From Woronichinia sp035285405 (GTDB lineage Bacteria; Cyanobacteriota; Cyanobacteriia; Cyanobacteriales; Microcystaceae): DNA of 27,634 nt. Below the pieces are notes generated by a model. It worked only from the letters and a program-made list of their open reading frames with translations, did no database searches and was not told the origin of the DNA. Position numbers and translations under genes: made by a program. The stretch spans positions 1 to 27,634 of the forward strand of contig JAYKJI010000376.1 of the NCBI GenBank assembly GCA_035285405.1, given 5' to 3'. Positions 1 through 7,583 of this stretch are shown here, piece by piece (within the stretch, counting starts at the first letter, position 1; each line of letters opens with the position of its first letter).

Positions 1-2
1 AA

Positions 3-101
3 GTATTTCCTACTCTCATTGCTTATTTAATGATTGGGTCTTGTTTGGGTGTTCTTTACTCCATTTGGAATAAACGTCAATTGGCAAAAAGAGCTATTTA
101 G
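3..101 (+). CDS. C-terminal end of a membrane protein (partial)
   Basis: The third frame is open from the left edge of the window to a TAG at 99-101 and gives 32 residues. The first part (VFPTLIAYLMIGSCLGVLYSIW) is a typical hydrophobic membrane helix, and it ends in a basic tail (NKRQLAKRAI) of the kind that stays in the cytoplasm. It lies 85 bp upstream of the DUF1622 gene on the same strand. The piece is too short to assign a family; it could be the last helix of a transporter or of any polytopic membrane protein. Confidence 0.45.
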   Translation, partial: VFPTLIAYLMIGSCLGVLYSIWNKRQLAKRAI

Positions 102-186
102 ATACTAAAACTTGGTCTTGTCAATCTTGTATCTCAAAATTTTTAATTTATGTAAAATGATGTAAATTAGAAATGGTATTCCTCTA

Positions 187-543
187 ATGAAATTGTTTTC
201 TCTGTTAGAAAGTGAATTGGCTTTTTGTGTCACGTTACTCAACTGTTTATTAGAAGTGATCGCCGTTTTTTGTATCCTCTTAGAAATTTTGAGAACAGGA
301 CAACTCACCATTAATTTTAATCGTCATCATCGCCCTAATTCATTTTTCGCAATCCGACTAGAATTTGGAATGTGGCTAGTCATGGCTTTAGAGTTTCAAC
401 TAGGAGCCGATATTGTTTCGACAACTCTTAGTTCAACTTTTGATTCATTAACTAAGTTAGCTATTGTCGCCCTAATCCGAACTTTTTTAAATTATTTTTT
501 AACCCAAGAATTAGACTATCAGAAGAAGTCACAAGATCAATAG
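187..543 (+). CDS. DUF1622 family membrane protein
   Basis: This 118-residue protein has three hydrophobic segments, at about residues 12-34, 58-80 and 83-105, and a polar tail (QELDYQKKSQDQ). The arrangement, with a charged link around residues 36-57 (RTGQLTINFNRHHRPN followed by FFAIRLEFGMWLV) and the stretch ALEFQLGADIVSTTLS, is what I know of the DUF1622 family of small bacterial inner-membrane proteins, whose function is unknown. The length fits the family. The ATG at 187 has no strong Shine-Dalgarno sequence. The gene upstream ends at 101 on the same strand, so co-transcription is possible. No catalytic residues can be recognised. Confidence 0.8.
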   Translation: MKLFSLLESELAFCVTLLNCLLEVIAVFCILLEILRTGQLTINFNRHHRPNSFFAIRLEFGMWLVMALEFQLGADIVSTTLSSTFDSLTKLAIVALIRTFLNYFLTQELDYQKKSQDQ

Positions 544-704
544 TTTTAAAACCTCATCTTGAAGCCCCTAAAAGTGCTTTGTAGATCGGCGATCGCCTAG
601 TTATCTTACCGTTAAAAGGACGATCTCTGACTTCCAAGATAATTTACAGCTGTTATATCAGTATAATAAAATTTACTCTCTGCTCACAGTTTAGTAATAA
701 TTTT

Positions 705-1031
705 ATGACACTAAAAAGCTTAGAATCACAATTACTCTCTTTTAGTCAAAATAAAAAAGCACTGGTAATTCAACTATTAGCTCAAAGTCTTGGCAATCCT
801 TGTCGGGGCATTCAGAAAACCTTGGAGGTATATGGTGGCGATGCCTGTATTGATTCAACTCGTATTCCTGTGTGGGTTTTAGTTAATGCTCGCAATCTTG
901 GTATTAGTAAATCTCAACTTTTAAAAGATTATCCGAGTCTATCGGCGGGTGATTTAGCAAATGCTTGGTTTTATGCTTTTATGTATCTCGAAGAAATTGC
1001 TTTAGCTATTAAGGAGAATGAAGAAGCCTAA
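705..1031 (+). CDS. DUF433-type antitoxin (VapB-like)
   Basis: This 108-residue protein carries the DUF433 winged-helix core from about residue 35 on: GIQKTLEVYGGDACIDSTRIPVW, then LSKSQLLKDYPSLSAGDLANAWFYAF in slightly altered form (the sequence reads GISKSQLL). The pattern GG-x-ACI-x-x-TRIPVW, followed by L-x-x-YP-x-L-x-x-x-D-x-x-x-A, is diagnostic. DUF433 proteins are usually the antitoxin and autorepressor partner of a DUF5615 PIN-like nuclease. Its stop codon overlaps the ATG of exactly such a gene (TAATG at 1029-1033), the usual translational coupling in these modules. The toxin frame is broken, so this antitoxin now seems to lack an intact local partner. Confidence 0.85.
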   Translation: MTLKSLESQLLSFSQNKKALVIQLLAQSLGNPCRGIQKTLEVYGGDACIDSTRIPVWVLVNARNLGISKSQLLKDYPSLSAGDLANAWFYAFMYLEEIALAIKENEEA

Positions 1032-1202
1032 TGGTTCATTTCTATGCAGATGAACAGTTTCCCTATGAGGTGGTAGAGCATTTACGCAGTTTTGGCCATG
1101 ATATTGTTACTGTCCAGGAGGCAGGAAATGCTAATTGAAAAATTCCTAATGATCGCGTTCTTGGGCACTGACTCCATCTGATTATTGGAATTGCATCAAA
1201 CC
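1031..1202 (+). pseudogene. Broken DUF5615 PIN-like toxin
   Basis: An ATG at 1031 overlaps the antitoxin stop and opens 35 codons beginning MVHFYADEQFPYEVVEHLRS and containing TVQEAGNAN. This matches the N-terminus of DUF5615 PIN-like nucleases, including the first acidic active-site region (ADEQFP). A TGA at 1136-1138 stops the frame, yet family-like sequence (KIPNDRVL) continues in the same frame before a second TGA at 1166-1168. The remaining two thirds of the usual 110-120 residues cannot be followed, and a 122-bp MITE-like element sits at 1203. The nonsense codons are seen directly; loss of function is inferred. A sequencing error is unlikely to explain two stops plus the loss of the 3' half. 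Confidence 0.75.
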
Positions 1203-1324
1203 GGGAGCATCTCACTTATGCGAGTGAGTAATTATACTTAGCCGCGAAATCGTTTTGTAGCAAGGCTTTCAAGATAGATTGACATAAAAGCTAATTTAGC
1301 AGTTACAAAGGTGAGATGCTCCCC
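1203..1324. mobile_element. MITE-like element, 122 bp, with 8-bp target duplication
   Basis: The ends are an inverted pair: GGGAGCATCTCAC at 1203-1215 and GTGAGATGCTCCCC at 1311-1324, 13 bp complementary. Immediately outside, ATCAAACC is present as a direct repeat at 1195-1202 and 1325-1332, which is an exact 8-bp target-site duplication. The interior has no open frame of useful length, so the element must have been moved by a transposase encoded elsewhere. The boundary on the left is uncertain by one base, because a C precedes the GGG. I do not assign an IS family. It landed in, or just beyond, the decaying DUF5615 toxin gene. Confidence 0.75.
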
Positions 1325-1400
1325 ATCAAACCATTGTGCAGCAAGGGATATAATGATTCTTGACCTGAATTGCTAAAATCCTTACAGAACAAGGCTTTCA
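1261..1400 (+). repeat. 11-bp direct repeat CAAGGCTTTCA, two copies
   Basis: CAAGGCTTTCA occurs inside the MITE-like element at 1261-1271 and again outside it at 1390-1400, each within loosely similar context. The second copy may mark the remnant of a related element, or it may be coincidence. The stretch 1333-1442 has no recognisable gene. Confidence 0.35.
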
Positions 1401-1442
1401 GGCTATTTAGTAACCAGACGACATCAGTGACAATTTCATTAA

Positions 1443-2036
1443 ATGGTTAATAAAATGCTAAAAAACTTAAAAAACTTGAAGATTCTGAAATTATTCACGC
1501 CAGAAGTTACTTCTCAAAAGTTAGAGATCAAAGAGGGCTTGAAATACCTAGAAGAAAACTCTGACTCTGTCAATAAAACATGGGAATTATTTCAGTATTT
1601 TCGTAGTGAAATTCAACACGAACATAATTTATTAATGGGTCGTGTAACATGGTATATTACTTGCCAATCTTTTTTACTTACTGTATATGCCATTACTTAC
1701 AGTAATAGCAAACAACCAAACTGGTTTTCTAATCTTTTGCTACCGAGCCTAGCAATTATTGTATCTTGTTTGTCTTATTTTATGATTCAGGGTGCCACAA
1801 AAACTATCGATATGTGGGGGAAATTACGTTTTGAATTAGTTAAGAATAATCCAAAATTAGACCCTGTTCTTATTCCTCGATGGCGTTCAAAGGCTCCTAA
1901 AAATGACCCCATTCATTTGAGAGCACTTTGGTTCCCCCAGTTTATTTCAATTCTTTTTGTAATCATTTGGGTATTGATTGCATATTTTTCATGGAGGTTT
2001 CCTTGGCTAAAACCACCAATCGACAAAATCCCATAA
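1443..2036 (+). CDS. Uncharacterised three-helix membrane protein
   Basis: This 197-residue protein is of a family I cannot name. Residues 1-60 are soluble and helical with many charges. Three hydrophobic segments follow, at about residues 69-88, 97-117 and 160-185, with a basic-rich link between the second and third (including PRWRSKAPKNDP). The stretch around residues 55-80 (EIQHEHNLLMGRVTWYITCQSF) resembles small membrane proteins in which a helical N-terminus precedes paired transmembrane helices. A second in-frame ATG lies four codons later (1455). It stands alone between the broken toxin-antitoxin locus and the Uma2 gene. A role in defence or stress is conceivable only from its neighbourhood. 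Confidence 0.7.
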   Translation: MVNKMLKNLKNLKILKLFTPEVTSQKLEIKEGLKYLEENSDSVNKTWELFQYFRSEIQHEHNLLMGRVTWYITCQSFLLTVYAITYSNSKQPNWFSNLLLPSLAIIVSCLSYFMIQGATKTIDMWGKLRFELVKNNPKLDPVLIPRWRSKAPKNDPIHLRALWFPQFISILFVIIWVLIAYFSWRFPWLKPPIDKIP

Positions 2037-2144
2037 AACTAGAGCTTTGCACTATTTTTTATAAAAACTCCATTATAGCCAAGCTAACATTGCACTAGAA
2101 CGGAGAAATCCTCTATTAGTGTGATCGCCACTTCGTAGTTTAGA

Positions 2145-2168
2145 TTGACAATAGAGTTGACAATAGAA
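2145..2168 (+). repeat. 12-bp tandem repeat, two copies
   Basis: TTGACAATAGAG at 2145-2156 is followed directly by TTGACAATAGAA at 2157-2168, with one mismatch in the last base. Each unit contains TTGACA, a consensus -35 hexamer, but no good -10 hexamer stands at the right distance. It is more likely slippage than regulation. Confidence 0.6.
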
Positions 2169-2312
2169 ATATTGAAATCGGCTACTAAAGTCGGCTCAAA
2201 GTAGTGATCGCCCCTTCTATTAATTAGCTTAACGATTCGTTGCGTTCCTCAATCCATCCTAGCAGGAATAATAGCAATATTCCTATGACCCTCAGATTAT
2301 TGGCGATCGCGG

Positions 2313-2339
2313 TTGAAATTCCTGTTCAATGCCTATAAT
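2313..2339 (+). promoter_or_regulatory. Putative promoter of the Uma2 gene
   Basis: TTGAAA at 2313-2318 and a perfect TATAAT at 2334-2339 are separated by 15 bp, which is short of the usual 16-18. The -10 lies 31 bp before the ATG at 2371. The -10 match is good and the spacing is the weak point. Confidence 0.35.
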
Positions 2340-2370
2340 AAACTTAAAAACGACTTAACAAGAGGTTCAA

Positions 2371-2961
2371 ATGGTTGTTGCACTGCCACAGGAACACTTA
2401 GCGATCGCTAAACCCATCACTGTCGAAGAATACCTCGCACAGGAAGAACTGGCCGAGGACAAAAGTGAATTGATTAATGGAGAGATTATCAAAATGGCAG
2501 GAGCATCTGCAAACCATAATCTTTTAACGGGAAAACTTCATGCTCGTTTATTATTAGCATTAGAAGATTTAGAGTACACAGTTTTCATGAGTGATATGAA
2601 ACTCTATCCTTCTCATTTTAAGAATTATTTTTATCCTGATGTAATGGTGATTAAGGGTGAACCTATCTTTACAGATACGAAACAAACGGCGGTTACCAAT
2701 CCTTGTCTAATTGCAGAGATATTATCGGTTTCAACAGAAGGATTTGACAAGAACCAGAAATTTGGTTTTTATCGTGCTATCAAAGAATTAGAAGAATATC
2801 TCTTAATTGATCAGTCAACTTATCGGGTGGAGTTATATCGTAAAGTTGGCGATCACCAATGGTTATTAACGGAATTATTCGGTCAAGAAGAAATAATTAT
2901 TTTAGAATCTGTAGGTATAAAAATTACCTTAGCTGATCTGTATAAACGGGTCAATTTTTAG
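2371..2961 (+). CDS. Uma2 family protein (PD-(D/E)XK nuclease fold, DUF820)
   Basis: This 196-residue protein belongs to the Uma2/DUF820 family, very abundant in cyanobacteria. Visible family marks are EYLAQEELAEDKSELINGEI (residues 20-39), the acidic site YPDVMVI (D90), AEILSVSTEGFD (E116) and the downstream NQKFGFYR (K130). Together these form the split PD-(D/E)XK active site of restriction-like nucleases. The normal length is about 180-200 residues, so it appears complete. AGAGG five bases before the ATG at 2371 supports the start. These genes are often found in mobile, multicopy settings and their biological substrate is not established. It stands between two membrane-protein genes with no obvious partner. 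Confidence 0.88.
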   Translation: MVVALPQEHLAIAKPITVEEYLAQEELAEDKSELINGEIIKMAGASANHNLLTGKLHARLLLALEDLEYTVFMSDMKLYPSHFKNYFYPDVMVIKGEPIFTDTKQTAVTNPCLIAEILSVSTEGFDKNQKFGFYRAIKELEEYLLIDQSTYRVELYRKVGDHQWLLTELFGQEEIIILESVGIKITLADLYKRVNF

Positions 2962-3088
2962 TCAAGAACCTTTAAATATGATGATTTCTTTCAATCGTCA
3001 TTGTGTGACAAACTAATTTTCCTAAATCCGACTAAGCAGTTAAGAGCAATATAATATTATTCACATTAAAATTCTCTTTTTCATCATT

Positions 3089-3538
3089 ATGAATCAATCT
3101 CCTAATGATCCTGAAGTTCCTAAACAACTTTCCACAAATGAATTAGCCAGCGATCGCACCGAACTGGCCAAATATCGCAGTCGAGCCGCCGCAGACCGTA
3201 CCTTAATGGCGTGGATTCGCACCGCCTTATCTCTCATTGGTTTTGGGTTTGGTATTCCTACGATTGTTAGAACTATTGAAAAGACCCAAGTCGAGCATCA
3301 ACTTGAACATCACCTTCACCCTGTCAGATTTTCAGTCATTGTGGGGCTGGCTTTTATTGGCACAGGAATGTTAGGAATGGCTTTAGGATTAAAAGAACAC
3401 CGTCAATTATTAAAGCAAATTCAAAGCGATCGCTATACCTATGAAAACTCTCACAGTGCGGAAATTATCGGGTTAGCTTTATTGGTAATTGGCCTGATTA
3501 GTTTCATTGGGGTGTTGATTAGATCACTCAGTTTTTGA
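3089..3538 (+). CDS. DUF202 (YidH-like) membrane protein
   Basis: This 149-residue inner-membrane protein shows the DUF202 signature at residues 22-52: ELAKYRSRAAADRTLMAW followed by IRTALSLIGFGFG. Three hydrophobic segments lie at about residues 44-62, 81-103 and 125-147. The family includes Escherichia coli YidH and YidG and has no established biochemical role. The length is slightly above the usual 110-130 because of a polar N-terminus and a His-rich loop (HQLEHHLHP). The ATG at 3089 has no clear Shine-Dalgarno sequence. TATAAT at 3050-3055 may serve as a -10 element, but no matching -35 is seen. Confidence 0.87.
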   Translation: MNQSPNDPEVPKQLSTNELASDRTELAKYRSRAAADRTLMAWIRTALSLIGFGFGIPTIVRTIEKTQVEHQLEHHLHPVRFSVIVGLAFIGTGMLGMALGLKEHRQLLKQIQSDRYTYENSHSAEIIGLALLVIGLISFIGVLIRSLSF

Positions 3539-3772
3539 TTGTCGCAGACTTTTTACAGACCTTTGTGGCTTCCCCTCCTCGTCAAAAAGTAGCTCGTTTC
3601 ACATTGATCAAGTGTTAGCAAAACTGCAAATGGTACAAACAATCGTTAAGGAACGATGATTTTGTCTTGAATTTGAGGGCAAGTTTTTCTCTAATTTTTG
3701 GTAGATAACTTTCCCGTTAATGAGATAAGTTACTGTTAATATGATATCAATCACTCTTTCAGCACGACAAAA

Positions 3773-5581
3773 ATGATTAAATTTAAAAAAGTTCCCTTCT
3801 TAGTTGCCGGAGCGATCGCCATTCTAGTTTCCCCTACTCAAGCTCAACCGATTGAAACCCCAGAAGTTGAAACCTCAGAAACACTTAATATTCTCCCAGG
3901 CAACAATCTCTCTCTCATCAATCAATCTAAGTGTTCTAACTTTTTAACCCTAAAAAATACGATAAAACCAATTGCTAGTAATGGCGAAAATACTTCTGTA
4001 AACTTACCCGAAGATCAATCTGTCACCAGTACCTGTGCCGCCGATTTAGATAGTGTATCTGCCAACCCTGAAACCTTAAGTCTTCAAGAAACTGCTTCAG
4101 AAAACGAATCGGCTAACCCTTCACCCGAAACGCTAAAAATTTTACCCATTGAAGAAGATAGCGATCGCTGGAAATTTGTTTTCCAACCCTACGCTACCAT
4201 TCCCATTAGTACCTACGGAAGCGCAACGGTTAAAGGACAGACCGTAAATTACAGCCTGAGCCTAGGACGATTATTACAATATCTTAGTGTAACGGCTAGT
4301 GGTCGTGTGGAAGCCTGGAAAGGAAATTGGGGATTTATTATTGATGGTTACTACGCTAATTTGAATGCGATTGATGGTGTTCAGCAAACCAAAAGTCGCA
4401 CTCCTAGTCCGATTAATGCGGTGGACTATGTTTTAACCAAGGGAATTAACACTAATGTTCAGGAGGTTGCTAACCAATTAGATCAAAACGTTCAGGTATT
4501 GAAAGAACAGGAAGAATTTAAGGCGAGTACAGCCCTCCAAAATCTTGAGCAGGAGGTAAATAATCTCCAAGCAACTCTTACTCAGGATGCTCAATCTCTA
4601 GAAACCTTAGAAACTAATTTTAAATCTTTCCAACAGACTTTAGCTCAAGATGGTCAGAAATTAGAGACTTTAGCCACCAATATTCAAGAAGTTCAATCCC
4701 TGGGTATTCCTCTTGAAGTTAATCAAGGACTCAAAGCTGCGATCGCCCTCAATAGTGCTATTGCCAAGAATCAGGAGCAATTACAAGGGCTACAGCAACA
4801 AATCCAAAATCTTGGGACGATTCCCAGCCTAGATCAAGTTCAGCAAAATCTACAACAAACGAAGGCAGCCTTAGAAGAAGCGGAGCAAACAGTTAAAGAA
4901 CTACAACAAATTCAAGATAGCGAACCGCTAAGAACATTACAAACTACTATTGAACAAGACAAACAATTAATTGATCAAAAATTACAAGAGATTGACAAAG
5001 TTAAAAACTTTCAAGAGAATCGAGAACCACAACAGATCAATAATGATATTAATAGCAGTCTCCAATTTGATCAAGGAATTTATGACTTTGCTATTAGCTA
5101 CAATTTTGGTGATACGCCGCCTACTAGTTTACCCAAAGAACCCTCTGAACAAGAATTTCCTCGTTTTTGGTTTCAGCCAATTTTAGGAGTTCGTCTGAAT
5201 GACATTAACCTACAAATTCAAAATACGATTAACTATGAAATATCTAGTAGTTTAGTCAATATTCAAGGTACAGCCCAGGATACAGTTCAAGCTGGAAAAC
5301 TATGGTTTGAACCCCTCGTTGGTGGAAAATTAGGTTTACAATTATCTGATCCTATTGTCCTTTGGCTGCGGGGCGATATGTCAGGCTTTGGTTTAGCAGG
5401 AGATACGGATTACAGTTGGAATTTACTTTTTGGCATGGATTGGTGGGTCAGAGAAAATATTTCTTTGCAATTAGGTTATCGTTTCTATGAAATTAACTAT
5501 AAAACAGGCACAGGAAGTAATGCTTTTGGCTTTTCAGAATTATTTAATGGCCCCTTTTTATCGGCCAGTTTTCATTTTTAA
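3773..5581 (+). CDS. Exported beta-barrel-like protein with long coiled-coil insert
   Basis: This 602-residue protein starts with a Sec signal peptide (basic MIKFKKV, hydrophobic core to about residue 20, probable cleavage after TQAQ). A low-complexity Ser/Glu/Pro-rich linker runs to about residue 130. Residues 132-200 alternate polar and aromatic residues like barrel strands (RWKFVFQPYATIPI, GNWGFIIDGYYANL). From about 225 to 415 comes a Gln/Leu/Glu-rich heptad region, strongly coiled-coil. From about 429 to 602 further strand-like segments follow, each rich in W, F, Y and G, ending in FLSASFHF with the terminal Phe typical of outer-membrane barrels. I infer an outer-membrane protein whose barrel is interrupted by a helical domain. 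I do not recognise a named family. A porin with an unusual insertion is the main alternative. Confidence 0.75.
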   Translation: MIKFKKVPFLVAGAIAILVSPTQAQPIETPEVETSETLNILPGNNLSLINQSKCSNFLTLKNTIKPIASNGENTSVNLPEDQSVTSTCAADLDSVSANPETLSLQETASENESANPSPETLKILPIEEDSDRWKFVFQPYATIPISTYGSATVKGQTVNYSLSLGRLLQYLSVTASGRVEAWKGNWGFIIDGYYANLNAIDGVQQTKSRTPSPINAVDYVLTKGINTNVQEVANQLDQNVQVLKEQEEFKASTALQNLEQEVNNLQATLTQDAQSLETLETNFKSFQQTLAQDGQKLETLATNIQEVQSLGIPLEVNQGLKAAIALNSAIAKNQEQLQGLQQQIQNLGTIPSLDQVQQNLQQTKAALEEAEQTVKELQQIQDSEPLRTLQTTIEQDKQLIDQKLQEIDKVKNFQENREPQQINNDINSSLQFDQGIYDFAISYNFGDTPPTSLPKEPSEQEFPRFWFQPILGVRLNDINLQIQNTINYEISSSLVNIQGTAQDTVQAGKLWFEPLVGGKLGLQLSDPIVLWLRGDMSGFGLAGDTDYSWNLLFGMDWWVRENISLQLGYRFYEINYKTGTGSNAFGFSELFNGPFLSASFHF

Positions 5582-5940
5582 GTCTCGATCCTGTTAGTTC
5601 AATCTACGGCTATACTACAATAGCGGCGATCGCTTTTTCTTATTCATTCCCTAAAAAGGGCGATCGCTCTCATTGGTCGTTTTAACGTTTTAACATCGTG
5701 CTTTGGGTATTATGCTCAAGGCTTTATCAGAATATGACCTTCACTCTCTGCAATAGGGATGATGCTATCATTGAAAAATGGGGAGAGAGAAGGAGAAACA
5801 GACAACCGTGATCGCCTTTTGAGTTTTTCAGACAGTAAAGATTGAGGAATCATCAGGTTAGCTGTCTTGACTCTTGGCCTTTATATACTGATTAGGTTAG
5901 CATGAACAAAGGGTATGGCACTTAGCCTGGCGGTTTTAGT
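5582..5940. other. Non-coding spacer, 359 bp
   Basis: No coding frame is seen. Just after the barrel gene there is AGCG-gcgat-CGCT followed by a T-run (near 5624-5640), a weak terminator-like hairpin built on a HIP1 site, with a second HIP1 site near 5660. TATACT at 5884-5889, 52 bp before the DUF928 ATG, may be a -10 element, but no acceptable -35 was found. Confidence 0.5.
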
Positions 5941-6726
5941 ATGAAAACATTAATATGGCAATCTTCTGGTTTCGCACTCTCTTCGGCGATCCTACTATAC
6001 CTAGGGTTAGTTGATTTCAGGCTCCTCCCTGTTCAAGCGGCTCCTGACCCAGATAATTCTCTACAGCTGCCCAATCGTCGCAAACCCGGAGCTAGTCGCC
6101 CTAGTAGTGAAGTTGTTGAAGCACCCATGCGCCGTAAACCCGGAGCCAGTCGAGAGGCGATCGCTCAAAATCAATGCCGTTTTAATCCTCAACAGCTTAC
6201 AGCCCTTATTCCCCCTTCCCTCTCCACCGCTACGGCTTCAGCCAGTCCCACGCTTTTCTTTGCGGTTCCTAGTATCCCTAGCCATACTTCCCTTGAACTT
6301 GTGCTGCGTAATGCTAAAGATGAACTAGTATATGAGCATACTTTCGCTGGAGTTACCACCGCCGGAATCTTACCCATTGCTTTGCCATCCCATCGTTTAG
6401 ACAGTCAGCAACAATATCATTGGTATCTTTCAGTGATCTGCAATCCCAGCGATCGCGCCCATGATCTGGTCGTAGAAGGACTTATTCAACAGGTTGAGCT
6501 TGATCCCTCAGTTCAGCAAAAACTAACTCAAGCAAATCCAGAAGAACAGGTGGCTCTATACCAATCTCATAATCTCTGGCAGGACGAAATCGCTACTCTA
6601 GTCAGCATCAAACAATCCCATCCCCAAAATTCCCAAGTTCTCAAGCTCTGGCAAGACAGTCTTCAAGCAACGGAACTAGACAAACAAATTGAGTCCCTTC
6701 CCATCCTTCCTGTTCAGAATCCCTAA
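5941..6726 (+). CDS. DUF928 family exported protein
   Basis: This 261-residue protein has a signal sequence (MKTLIWQSSGFALSSAILLYLG, probably cleaved near VQAAP at 31-35). The motif RRKPGASR occurs twice, at residues 46-53 and 64-71, where family members usually show one GRR-x-GG-type motif. The DUF928 core then follows: a Cys-containing NQCRFNPQQLTALIP, PTLFFAVPS, ELVLRNAKDELVYEHTF, and YHWYLSVICNP with its partner Cys, then LVVEGLIQQVEL. DUF928 is almost confined to cyanobacteria, is extracytoplasmic, and often accompanies CHASE2 sensor proteins. No such gene is in this window. The function is unknown. The two conserved Cys residues could form a disulfide. Confidence 0.85.
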   Translation: MKTLIWQSSGFALSSAILLYLGLVDFRLLPVQAAPDPDNSLQLPNRRKPGASRPSSEVVEAPMRRKPGASREAIAQNQCRFNPQQLTALIPPSLSTATASASPTLFFAVPSIPSHTSLELVLRNAKDELVYEHTFAGVTTAGILPIALPSHRLDSQQQYHWYLSVICNPSDRAHDLVVEGLIQQVELDPSVQQKLTQANPEEQVALYQSHNLWQDEIATLVSIKQSHPQNSQVLKLWQDSLQATELDKQIESLPILPVQNP

Positions 6727-6766
6727 TCTTCAGAAACAGAGTCCTAGCAATAAAGATCCCAGGCTC

Positions 6767-7498
6767 CTATTTGCGAGCCAACAAAGTGCGTAACAGAAAT
6801 TGAGGAAGAACTAACATCCTTTTCCACCGCCAGGGTTCTTGGTAAAGACGATAAAACCACTCTAGATTATTATCACAAAACCATTGAGGGGCTCTTTGTT
6901 TCTGCCCCGACCAGACATCAAAACTTCCTCCGACACCAATCCAGATTGCTTGAGGACAGAGATGGCGATGTTCTCGAATCCAGGTTTCCTGACGAGGAAC
7001 CCCCAAACCGACGAGAATAATCTGAGGTTGTTTTTCAGCAAGCGTTTGACACCATTCCTGCTGTTCTTCGGTCGATAAATATCCATGATTGGTCAAAATA
7101 TTGAGATGAGGAAATCGCGATTCCCAATAATAGGCAGCCTGCTTAGTTATCCCTGGCTGTCCACCATAGAAAACTATTAACGGTTGATTATCCATAGCTG
7201 CTACTTGGGTGATCAAGGATTCAGCCAGTTCAATCCCCGGACAGCGTTTTTGCTGTTCCCCTTCTAGTCGTAGGTATAAAATAACCCCAGCCCCATCAGG
7301 AATCACTAGATCAGCTTGACGGATAATCTCGCTCACCTCTGGATTTGCTTCCGCCAGCATGACCATCTCAGAGTTCAAGGTAACAACGTGAGCACCTTGC
7401 TTTTCTTTTAGACAACCCATCAGCCAATTGCTATAGTCATTGAGAAGATGGACTGGTAGGGTAAAAACAGTGCTCTTTTTTAGGATCTCTGAGATCAT
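6767..7498 (-). CDS. WecG/TagA/CpsF family glycosyltransferase (GT26)
   Basis: This 243-residue enzyme has the full GT26 pattern: VVTLNSEMVMLAEANPE (residues 38-54, with the substrate-binding Thr/Asn), ADLVIPDGAGV (62-72, with the catalytic-type Asp68), LVGLGVPRQETWI, and IGVGGSFDVWSGQKQRAPQW. The family transfers N-acetylmannosamine or a related sugar from UDP to a polyprenyl-linked acceptor at the membrane face during polysaccharide or teichoic-acid-type assembly. The C-terminal helix (FYRLYQEPWRWKRMLVLPQF) is the usual membrane-contacting tail. The length is normal. It is convergent with the DUF928 gene and divergent from the GT8-like gene, 85 bp away, so the two glycosyltransferases could share a control region. 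Confidence 0.9.
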   Translation of the reverse strand: MISEILKKSTVFTLPVHLLNDYSNWLMGCLKEKQGAHVVTLNSEMVMLAEANPEVSEIIRQADLVIPDGAGVILYLRLEGEQQKRCPGIELAESLITQVAAMDNQPLIVFYGGQPGITKQAAYYWESRFPHLNILTNHGYLSTEEQQEWCQTLAEKQPQIILVGLGVPRQETWIREHRHLCPQAIWIGVGGSFDVWSGQKQRAPQWFCDNNLEWFYRLYQEPWRWKRMLVLPQFLLRTLLARK

Positions 7499-7583
7499 AA
7501 CTATGAAAATAGTTTAGTTCATCATCGAATTTAACATATCTTTGTCCATTTTCTAAAAGAAACAGTGTTGCTTGGGTGAAATT

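Larger units (their letters stand above)
2037..2370. other. Non-coding spacer, 334 bp
   Basis: No open frame with coding character is seen on either strand. It holds a 12-bp tandem repeat (2145-2168), a weak AT-rich hairpin (AGGAATA at 2264-2270 with TATTCCT at 2278-2284), a HIP1 octamer near 2303 and a promoter-like pair just ahead of the Uma2 gene. Confidence 0.6.

Noticed and set aside
2145..2168. Tandem TTGACA units considered as paired -35 boxes
   Set aside because: No matching -10 element occurs at 16-18 bp from either copy, and the nearest gene starts 200 bp away.
3642..3657. ATCGTT-aagg-AACGAT hairpin considered as a terminator after the DUF202 gene
   Set aside because: The stem is only six AT-rich pairs, the following T-run is broken, and it lies 100 bp past the stop.
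4971..5186. A 71-codon frame inside the barrel/coiled-coil gene
   Set aside because: It lies wholly within a much longer well-supported gene in another frame and has no protein features.
5861..5889. Promoter for the DUF928 gene from TTGACT and TATACT
   Set aside because: The hexamers are only about 11 bp apart, too close for a sigma-70-type promoter.
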